Shown piece after piece: positions 57,155 to 64,000 of a DNA stretch of 64,000 nucleotides. The DNA lies in the NCBI GenBank assembly GCA_002173415.2, contig NHNK02000002.1, positions 1-64,000 of the forward strand, given 5' to 3'. Numbering within the stretch: the first letter of the stretch is position 1; each line of letters opens with the position of its first letter. The stretch comes from Marinomonas agarivorans (GTDB taxonomy: Bacteria; Pseudomonadota; Gammaproteobacteria; Pseudomonadales; Marinomonadaceae). The notes under the pieces are model-generated. The model ran no database searches, had not been told where the DNA came from, and worked only from the letters and a program-made list of their open reading frames with translations. Made by a program: the position numbers and the translations under genes.

Positions 57155-58078
57155 TTGGCGCAAGAAAAAGCACGAGTTGTTTGCCTTATGGGACCAACAG
57201 CCGCTGGTAAAACTGGCTTGGCGGTTGAGCTTGCCGAACATCATGGCTATGAGATTATCAGTGTCGATTCCGCCTTAGTTTACCAAAGTATGGATATTGG
57301 TACAGCCAAACCCGATGCGGCGACTTTAGCAAGGGCACCGCACAAACTAATCGATATACTTGATCCACTAGAAAGTTATTCTGCAGCAGATTTTGTGCGA
57401 GATGCGGTCAAACAGATTGAGGAGACGTTAGCGAGTGGCAAAAAGCCGCTCTTGGTTGGCGGTACCATGATGTACTTCAATGCGTTACTGAAAGGGTTGG
57501 CGATTATGCCAGAAGCAGACCCAGCAACAAGAAAAGCACTGGAAGATGAAGCGGCACTGTATGGATGGGAGCACCTACATCAAGAATTGCAACAAGTAGA
57601 TCCTATATCGGCGACTAGAATTCATCCAAATGATCCGCAGCGTTTGCAGCGTGCACTCGAAGTTTATCGTATTAGTGGTCGTTCAATGACTGAGCTTTGG
57701 GCTGAGCAACAACAGCAAGAGGCACGGTTTGATTTTATTAATCTGGCTGTGATGCCAGCCCAGCGCTCATTGCTGCACGAGCGTATCGAGCAACGTTTTG
57801 ACTTGATGTTGCAACAGGACTTTGTTGGTGAAGTTGAAGCCTTATATAACCGTGGTGATTTGCATTTAGGGTTGCCGTCAATGCGTTGTGTAGGGTATCG
57901 ACAATTATGGTGTCATCTTGCGGGAGAATATGACCTTGAAGAAGCAAGATACAAAGGCATAGTCGCAACCCGTCAGTTAGCAAAGCGACAAATTACTTGG
58001 CTTCGAGGATGGCAGGATTTAAAAACCTTGGATACACTTGATGAAAGTCTGCTGCCCAAGGCATTGAAATACTTGTGA
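57155..58078 (+). CDS. miaA: tRNA dimethylallyltransferase
   Basis: Adds the isopentenyl group to A37 of tRNAs reading UNN codons. 307 residues (E. coli 316). P-loop [72 protein letters not shown] and GYRQLWCHL are present. Starts at TTG 57155, two bases after the mutL stop, with AGAGGG 8 bases upstream; no ATG fits. Confidence 0.95.
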   Translation: MAQEKARVVCLMGPTAAGKTGLAVELAEHHGYEIISVDSALVYQSMDIGTAKPDAATLARAPHKLIDILDPLESYSAADFVRDAVKQIEETLASGKKPLLVGGTMMYFNALLKGLAIMPEADPATRKALEDEAALYGWEHLHQELQQVDPISATRIHPNDPQRLQRALEVYRISGRSMTELWAEQQQQEARFDFINLAVMPAQRSLLHERIEQRFDLMLQQDFVGEVEALYNRGDLHLGLPSMRCVGYRQLWCHLAGEYDLEEARYKGIVATRQLAKRQITWLRGWQDLKTLDTLDESLLPKALKYL

Positions 58079-58183
58079 AGCGGGATTATATAGAGCAAAG
58101 GATCAAGATTTGATGTATCATCTATAATGTTGATCTAACAAAAATTATTATATGTTCTTATTTGATTTCTAAGGAGATAAACA

Positions 58184-58429
58184 ATGTCAAAAGGGCAATC
58201 ACTACAAGATCCTTACTTAAACACTCTCAGAAAAGAAAGAGTGCCTGTTTCTATCTTTTTAGTGAATGGTATCAAGCTTCAAGGGCAAATTGATTCTTTC
58301 GATCAGTTCGTAATTGTATTGAAGAATACAGTCAGTCAAATGGTCTACAAACACGCCATCTCAACTATTGTGCCTTCCCGAACAATCAATATTCCAATGC
58401 CTGATCAAGCAAAAGAAGACGCGGAATAG
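58184..58429 (+). CDS. hfq: RNA-binding protein Hfq
   Basis: Sm-like RNA chaperone. 81 residues: Sm1 [30 protein letters not shown], Sm2 [25 protein letters not shown], and a very short acidic C-tail (QAKEDAE) compared with E. coli (102). AAGGAGA ribosome binding site. A TATAAT at 58123–58128 in the 105-bp gap after miaA could be its own -10; no clear -35. Confidence 0.97.
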   Translation: MSKGQSLQDPYLNTLRKERVPVSIFLVNGIKLQGQIDSFDQFVIVLKNTVSQMVYKHAISTIVPSRTINIPMPDQAKEDAE

Positions 58430-58463
58430 TCTGTTACCTAGTGGCAGACTGAGGAATTAGAAT

Positions 58464-59792
58464 TTGTTTTTTGAACGTCCAGAAAGTGGAGATGCTTCCG
58501 TATTAGTGCATATTGAGTTTCATAATGGCGAAATTCAGTATGGCTCAGAAGAATTTTTTGAACTTGCCGTTTCGGCTGGTATTGATCCGGTTGCTGTCGT
58601 TAAGGGCACAAGATACAAACCCGATCCAAAATACTTTGTTGGTAAAGGTAAATTAGAAGAAATAAAAGAGCTGGTTGAACACGAAGATGCTCAACTGGTT
58701 CTTTTTGACCACGCATTATCACCCTCCCAAGAACGTAATCTAGAAGCCGCGCTTAAGTGTCGAGTTCTTGATCGTACTGGTCTTATCTTAGAAATATTTG
58801 CCCAACGTGCACGAACGCATGAAGGTAAATTACAAGTTGAATTAGCTCAGTTGCAACATGCTTCAACACGGCTTATCCGCGGTTGGACTCACCTTGAAAG
58901 ACAGAAAGGTGGTATTGGTGTTCGTGGTGGTCCTGGTGAAACGCAATTAGAAAGTGATCGACGTTTACTTCGTGAGCGTATTAAGTCTATTCAAAAACGA
59001 TTGGACAAGGTAAGTGCCCAAAGAGACCAAAATCGACGCTCGCGTACACGCTCTTCTATTCCAACTGTTTCATTGGTCGGTTATACCAACGCGGGTAAAT
59101 CGACGCTGTTCAATCGTATAACAGGCGCTGACGTTTATGCCGCCGATCAATTGTTTGCGACGCTTGATCCAACGTTGCGAAAACTTGATCTTGCCCAAAT
59201 TGGCGCAATTATTTTAGCTGATACGGTTGGATTTATCAGACAGTTGCCCCATAAACTGGTTAACGCCTTTCAGGCCACATTAAAAGAGTCGTCTGAAGCT
59301 GACTTATTATTGCATGTCGTTGATGCCAGCGATGAAAATCGAGATGACAACATAGTTCATGTCAATGATGTGCTTAAAGAAATTGAAGCAGAAGAAGTGC
59401 CAACTCTGTTAGTGTTTAACAAAATAGATTCGTTGGATTTTGTTAAGCCAAGAATTGATCGGAATGAAGCTGGTAAACCCTATCGTGTTTGGTTATCGGC
59501 CAAAGAAGGGGTAGGCATTGAGTTATTAAAAGAAGCGATTTCTGAATTGTTGGCAGTTGACGTTGTCAAAGAAACGCTAGTGTTACCAAGTAACGCAGGA
59601 CGCTTTCGAGCCATGTTGTTTGCTCAAGGTGCTGTTACATCAGAGCGTTACGATGAACAGGGTTGTGCGGTATTAGATATTTGTCTACCTAAAAAAGATT
59701 ACGCAACAATTTTAGTTAATGCTGGGGTTGAGGCAGAAAAGTTTTTACATGCTTTTCGTGTGAATAATAATCAAATCGACTCTTGGCAATAA
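58464..59792 (+). CDS. hflX: GTPase HflX
   Basis: Ribosome-associated GTPase that splits stalled 70S. 442 residues (E. coli 426). HflX N-domain with PKYFVGKGKLEEI, LFDHALSPSQERNLE, RTHEGKLQVELAQLQH, GGPGETQLESDRRLL; G1 VGYTNAGKSTLFNRIT near 206, G3 DTVGFI, G4 NKID. The start is TTG 58464, with GAGGA 8 bases upstream; MFFERPESG aligns with the family start. 34 bp after hfq. Confidence 0.96.
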   Translation: MFFERPESGDASVLVHIEFHNGEIQYGSEEFFELAVSAGIDPVAVVKGTRYKPDPKYFVGKGKLEEIKELVEHEDAQLVLFDHALSPSQERNLEAALKCRVLDRTGLILEIFAQRARTHEGKLQVELAQLQHASTRLIRGWTHLERQKGGIGVRGGPGETQLESDRRLLRERIKSIQKRLDKVSAQRDQNRRSRTRSSIPTVSLVGYTNAGKSTLFNRITGADVYAADQLFATLDPTLRKLDLAQIGAIILADTVGFIRQLPHKLVNAFQATLKESSEADLLLHVVDASDENRDDNIVHVNDVLKEIEAEEVPTLLVFNKIDSLDFVKPRIDRNEAGKPYRVWLSAKEGVGIELLKEAISELLAVDVVKETLVLPSNAGRFRAMLFAQGAVTSERYDEQGCAVLDICLPKKDYATILVNAGVEAEKFLHAFRVNNNQIDSWQ

Positions 59793-59820
59793 GATTAACC
59801 TTAGATGATGGAGATGCTGT

Positions 59821-61023
59821 ATGGCCTGGAACGAACCGGGTAATAACGATAACGATCCATGGAATCCTGATAAAAACCGCAATGCCAGCAATAATGGCGA
59901 CCGCGGTAATGATAATGATCCATGGGGACGCTCAGGGCGTAACGACCAAAATCCGCCAGATTTAGATGAGGCCTTTCGCAAGTTAATGGGCATGCTAGGT
60001 GTGACTAAAAAAGGTGGTGGATCCGGTGGCACAAGCGGTGGTGACAGTAAAATGGGCGGTAGTATTATCGTTGTTGCTCTAGTTGCTGTTATTGCGCTAT
60101 GGGCTGCGTCCGGTGTATATCAAGTTGACCAACAAGAACGTGGTGTTGTGTTGCGCTTTGGTGAATATCACTCTACTGTTCTACCGGGATTGCATTGGAA
60201 TCCTTCCCTTATTGATAATGTCATGACCGAAAATGTCACCAAAGTTCGTTCACATGATCATAAAGCACTTATGCTGACAGAAGATGAAGCCATTGTTGAG
60301 GTGGGTTTATCTGTGCAATATCTTGTTGCTAACCCGAAAGACTTCCTTTTGAATGTTCGTAATCCAGAAGCCAGTTTGGCGCAAGCAACAGAAAGTGCAT
60401 TACGCCATGTGGTTGGTACGTCAAAAATGGACCGAATTCTTACAGAAGGTCGTGAACTTTTAGCTCAAGATGTGAAAACGCGTCTACAAGGCTACTTGGA
60501 TGACTATGTTGTAGGTATCTCTATTTCTCAAGTGAACATTGAAAATGTGCAGGCGCCTCAACAAGTGCAAGCTGCATTTGATGACGTAATCAAGGCGAAA
60601 GAAGATGAGCAACGAGTAAGGAACGAAGCCGAAACTTATGCGAATGGTATTATTCCTGAAGCTCGTGGTCGTGCACAACGTATCCGTGAAGAAGCTGAGG
60701 CTTACCGTGCAGAAATTGTTTCTCGAGCCGAAGGTCAGGCAGACCGTTTTGATCGTTTGTATCAAGAGTATGCTAAGGCACCTGAAGTCACACGTCGTCG
60801 TTTATACATAGAAACGGTCGAAGAAGTTTATAGTAAATCCAATAAAGTCATGATTGATGTTGAAGGTGGCAATAACATGATGTATTTGCCATTGGATAAA
60901 ATTATGAGCGATCAAAGGAAGGTTACTCGTCCTTCTGGCGTAGCCAGTTATGACCTGAATCAAGCAGAACAGGTGATTGAAAATTTGAATTCAAGACAAA
61001 GTTCAAGAAGGGGGCGTAACTAA
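59821..61023 (+). CDS. hflK: HflK, membrane-bound SPFH protein
   Basis: 400 residues. Partner of HflC in the large inner-membrane cage that holds FtsH. Hydrophilic N terminus with NDNDPW pairs and a Gly-rich segment, one membrane segment at about 80–98 (SIIVVALVAVIALWAASGVY), then the SPFH domain (QQERGVVLRFGEYHSTVLPGLHW) and a coiled-coil region. Stop and the hflC start share bases (TAATG), so translation is coupled. Confidence 0.96.
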   Translation: MAWNEPGNNDNDPWNPDKNRNASNNGDRGNDNDPWGRSGRNDQNPPDLDEAFRKLMGMLGVTKKGGGSGGTSGGDSKMGGSIIVVALVAVIALWAASGVYQVDQQERGVVLRFGEYHSTVLPGLHWNPSLIDNVMTENVTKVRSHDHKALMLTEDEAIVEVGLSVQYLVANPKDFLLNVRNPEASLAQATESALRHVVGTSKMDRILTEGRELLAQDVKTRLQGYLDDYVVGISISQVNIENVQAPQQVQAAFDDVIKAKEDEQRVRNEAETYANGIIPEARGRAQRIREEAEAYRAEIVSRAEGQADRFDRLYQEYAKAPEVTRRRLYIETVEEVYSKSNKVMIDVEGGNNMMYLPLDKIMSDQRKVTRPSGVASYDLNQAEQVIENLNSRQSSRRGRN

Positions 61024-61892
61024 TGAAAGCTAGATATGTTGTTATTTTATCCTTTGCTTTAGTGGCTCTGCTTGTTCTTTCGCAAGCGTTATATGTTGTC
61101 AAAGAAACAGAGCGTGCTGTCGTATTGCGTTTTGGTGAAATCATCAACGATGATGTTCAACCTGGCCTGCATTTTAAATTGCCAGCTGTGCATGAAGTAA
61201 AAAAGTTTGATGCTCGTATTTTAACGCTGGATTCTCGTCCGCAGCGTTACCTTACTTCTGAGAAAAAGGCCGTTATTGTTGACTCGTATGTGAAATGGCG
61301 TATCGAATCGGTTTCTAAATACTACACGGCAACATCTGGTGATGAAGCGGTCGCCAATCGAGTGCTAAGTTCTCGGGTAGATACCGGTTTGCGTAACCAA
61401 TTTGGTGAGCGAACTATGCACGATGTTGTGTCAGGTGAGCGTGATGTACTGATGACAGAGTTGCGCGATAACTTAAATACCGTGGCAATCAATGAATTAG
61501 GTATTACCATTGTTGATATTCGTGTGAAGCGAATTGATTTGCCTGAAGATGTGTCTGAGTCAGTTTATCAGCGCATGAGAACTGAGCGTGAGCGGGAAGC
61601 TCGTGAACACAGATCGAAAGGCCTTGAGTTAGCGGAAGGTATTCGTGCCGATGCAGATCGTCAAAAAGTCGTACTGGAATCCGAAGCTTTCAAAGAGGCG
61701 GAAATTATTCGAGGTGATGGTGATGCTAAAGCTGCAGCGATTTATGCGGAAGTGTACCAGCAAGATCCAGACTTCTACGAGTTTTACCGCAGTTTGCAGG
61801 CTTACCGCGAAAGTTTAGGAAATCAGGGTGATATTCTTGTCGTTGAACCAGATAGTGAGTTCTTCAAATATTTGAAAAAATCGACGAAATAA
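61023..61892 (+). CDS. hflC: HflC, membrane-bound SPFH protein
   Basis: 289 residues (E. coli 334). N-terminal membrane segment (VVILSFALVALLVLSQALYVV), then SPFH domain (ETERAVVLRFGEI … VQPGLHFKLPAV, DVRVKRIDLPEDVSESVYQRM), and a coiled-coil end. Starts on the last base of hflK. Followed by a terminator. Confidence 0.96.
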   Translation: MKARYVVILSFALVALLVLSQALYVVKETERAVVLRFGEIINDDVQPGLHFKLPAVHEVKKFDARILTLDSRPQRYLTSEKKAVIVDSYVKWRIESVSKYYTATSGDEAVANRVLSSRVDTGLRNQFGERTMHDVVSGERDVLMTELRDNLNTVAINELGITIVDIRVKRIDLPEDVSESVYQRMRTEREREAREHRSKGLELAEGIRADADRQKVVLESEAFKEAEIIRGDGDAKAAAIYAEVYQQDPDFYEFYRSLQAYRESLGNQGDILVVEPDSEFFKYLKKSTK

Positions 61893-61960
61893 AACGCACT
61901 TGCGGGTGTTTCCTTCTGAAAATCTATTTGCTATAGAAGGAATCATGGTATGATTACAAA

Positions 61961-61985
61961 AACCGGGAACATGCCCGGTTTTTTC
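61961..61985 (+). terminator. Intrinsic terminator after hflC
   Basis: 7-bp stem aaccggg (61961–61967)/cccggtt (61974–61980), 6-nt loop, then a T-run. 69 bp after hflC. An additional 8-bp inverted repeat (ttccttct at 61910–61917, agaaggaa at 61935–61942) precedes it. Confidence 0.9.
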
Positions 61986-62007
61986 ATGTTTGCAATAAAG
62001 AGGCACT

Positions 62008-62205
62008 ATGCAGGAATTGTTGCAGTCACTACTTATTGGCGCCAGTCTATTGATGATTTTTGAAGGGATATTGCCTTTTATTAGCCCTAAACTTTGGCGT
62101 CAACTGATGCATAAAGCCATACAAAGCTCTGATGCAAATCTGCGAATTCTTGGCATAGCTAGTATGTTACTGGGGCTATGTCTACTTTATTTTGTGCGAG
62201 ACTAA
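62008..62205 (+). CDS. DUF2065 small membrane protein
   Basis: 65 residues with two hydrophobic segments (LLIGASLLMIFEGILPFI and ILGIASMLLGLCLLYFV). This DUF2065 protein is regularly found between hflC and hisZ/purA in gammaproteobacteria (YjeT in E. coli). Function unknown. 14 bp before hisZ. Confidence 0.9.
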   Translation: MQELLQSLLIGASLLMIFEGILPFISPKLWRQLMHKAIQSSDANLRILGIASMLLGLCLLYFVRD

Positions 62206-62219
62206 GAGGAAACATTTTA

Positions 62220-63392
62220 ATGGGAATGGCGGATCGTTGGTTGCTACCTGAAGGGGTTGATGAATCTTTACCCGAAAAGGCAACCCAAATAGAGCAATTG
62301 CGCAGAACTTTGCTCAACCTTCATAGTACTTGGGGATATGAATTGGTTATCCCACCTCTTTTAGAATATTTAGATTCCCTTCTTATTGGTGCTGGTTCTG
62401 ATTTAGAAATTGAAACCTTTAAAGTGACGGATCAATTGTCTGGTCGTTTAATGGGAATTCGTGCTGATTTCACGTCACAAGTAGCACGTATTGATGCCCA
62501 CAGCTTAAAAAAATCTGGCATTCAGCGTCTTTGTTATTGTGGTAGCGTGTTAAGAACCACGCCTGAAGGTTTAGATGGAAGTCGCAGTCCAATTCAATTT
62601 GGTGCTGAGCTTTATGGTCATAGCGGTATTGAAAGCGATGTTGAAATTGTTTCTCTTATGTTGGAAACCTTGATCGCAGCAGGTATAGAAAAAACGGTTG
62701 TGGATCTTGGGCATGTCGACGTGATGAGTGGTGTGATGGAAGCGTGTGCTTTGACTGATGATGATAAGGCAACTCTGAATGGATTTTATAAATCTAAAGC
62801 ATTGCCAGAATTAAAAAGTTTCGTTGATTCGCTAGCGTTACCTGAGCAGCAAAAGAGCTGGCTTATAGCATTACCTCGTCTTTGTGGTGGAGAAGAGGCG
62901 CTATCAAATGCATCCGAGGCTTTGACCGGTGTCAGCGAAAAAGTTGATATGGCCTTGGATAGTTTAACCAAAATTACTAAGCGCATTAAAAGTCGCTTTC
63001 CTCAAATCAGTTTGCATTTTGATCTAAGTGACCTGGTTTCTTACAGTTACCACACAGGGCTGGTTTTTGCAGCTTATGTTGCAGGCTATGGTAATGCAGT
63101 TGCCCGAGGTGGACGTTATAACAATATAGGCAAAGTGTTCGGGCGTTCACGTCCGGCAACAGGATTTAGCGCAGATTTGAAAACCTTGGTGTCACTTGCG
63201 TGTGTCGCAGTTGATGATAAAAAAACGGTTTTGGCGCCAAGCTCTGAAGATGAAGCGCTTTGGCAACTAATTCGTGAGCTAAGGCGAAAAGATTATCGTG
63301 TCATCGAATCATTAACGGAGCTTGATACACCGCGTTATGATTATACCTTGGAGCAAAAACAAGGCGCTTGGCAATTAGTTGACGCGAATTAA
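62220..63392 (+). CDS. hisZ: ATP phosphoribosyltransferase regulatory subunit
   Basis: 390 residues, class II aminoacyl-tRNA synthetase-like fold without the tRNA-charging role; needed by short-form HisG. Blocks include DRWLLPEGVDESLPEKATQIEQLRR, PPLLEYLDSLL, LMGIRADFTSQVARIDAH, RLCYCGSVLRT and GGRYNNIGKVFGRSRPATGFSADL. Start moved to ATG 62220 (AGAGGAAA upstream); the frame is also open from 62178 inside the previous gene. Confidence 0.94.
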   Translation: MGMADRWLLPEGVDESLPEKATQIEQLRRTLLNLHSTWGYELVIPPLLEYLDSLLIGAGSDLEIETFKVTDQLSGRLMGIRADFTSQVARIDAHSLKKSGIQRLCYCGSVLRTTPEGLDGSRSPIQFGAELYGHSGIESDVEIVSLMLETLIAAGIEKTVVDLGHVDVMSGVMEACALTDDDKATLNGFYKSKALPELKSFVDSLALPEQQKSWLIALPRLCGGEEALSNASEALTGVSEKVDMALDSLTKITKRIKSRFPQISLHFDLSDLVSYSYHTGLVFAAYVAGYGNAVARGGRYNNIGKVFGRSRPATGFSADLKTLVSLACVAVDDKKTVLAPSSEDEALWQLIRELRRKDYRVIESLTELDTPRYDYTLEQKQGAWQLVDAN

Positions 63393-63395
63393 TAA

Positions 63396-64000
<605 letters not shown>

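Noticed and set aside
59821-59965. ndndpw duplication at the start of hflK as another recent slippage repeat
   Set aside because: Asp/Asn/Pro/Trp-rich starts are normal in HflK proteins; the DNA copies are not near-identical adjacent units.

Overview
The window is chromosomal DNA from an AT-rich marine-type gammaproteobacterium. Gene content and order (priA–hslVU, rpmE–malic enzyme–mrcA–hof/pil–aroKB–damX–gltBD, and motAB–rsgA–orn–tsaE–ami–mutL–miaA–hfq–hflXKC–hisZ–purA) resemble Oceanospirillales and pseudomonads. A Marinomonas-like bacterium is my best guess, inferred from synteny and protein style rather than from any marker gene. No rRNA, tRNA, CRISPR array, prophage or large island is visible. 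Most of the sequence is core housekeeping. The accessory part is roughly 8.2–21.8 kb.

Layout. 0–0.3 kb: tail of an IS5-family transposase, cut by the window edge. 0.4–4.0 kb: ahpA/ytjB and serB (divergent) and a LysR regulator. 4.0–7.0 kb: molybdenum cofactor operon moaA-moaB-moeA on the minus strand. 7.1–8.5 kb: queG and an 86-residue orphan. 8.8–9.6 kb: a complete higBA-type toxin–antitoxin module with promoter, operator and terminator. 9.8–20.4 kb: single-gene metabolic units (peroxiredoxin, class III aminotransferase, SIMPL protein, BluB, acetyltransferase, YbiT ABC-F, PhyH dioxygenase, LysE exporter, DoxX, a decayed HEPN-like remnant, asparaginase). 20.5–25.6 kb: soluble PAS-PAS chemoreceptor, ubiJ, a DUF971 protein, the HslUV protease and a SPOR protein. 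25.7–30.7 kb: priA, rpmE, a secreted nuclease-like protein and malic enzyme. 30.8–40.3 kb: mrcA diverging from a compact hof/pil-like locus, then aroK, aroB and damX. 40.9–46.9 kb: glutamate synthase gltBD. 47.2–49.6 kb: HDOD protein and psd. 49.7–64 kb: motAB, rsgA, then the long plus-strand run orn to purA (purA is cut by the window end).

Things that stand out. (1) Between mrcA and aroK the usual five-gene hofMNOPQ/pilMNOPQ set is reduced to three ORFs, with apparent PilM+PilN fusion, one PilO-like protein and a short secretin. (2) Two intrinsic terminators lie inside coding sequence: one encodes much of the signal peptide of the nuclease downstream of rpmE, the other encodes the last codons of moeA. 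(3) Short near-exact tandem duplications (units about 11–19 bp) recur in intergenic DNA and, in frame, inside moeA and the asparaginase gene. (4) The higBA promoter carries a palindrome between its -35 and -10. (5) MutL carries endonuclease-type motifs and there is no dam beside damX. (6) Several core genes appear to start with TTG.

Coordinates are exact where start and stop codons could be read. Where I moved a start, the reason is given in the entry.
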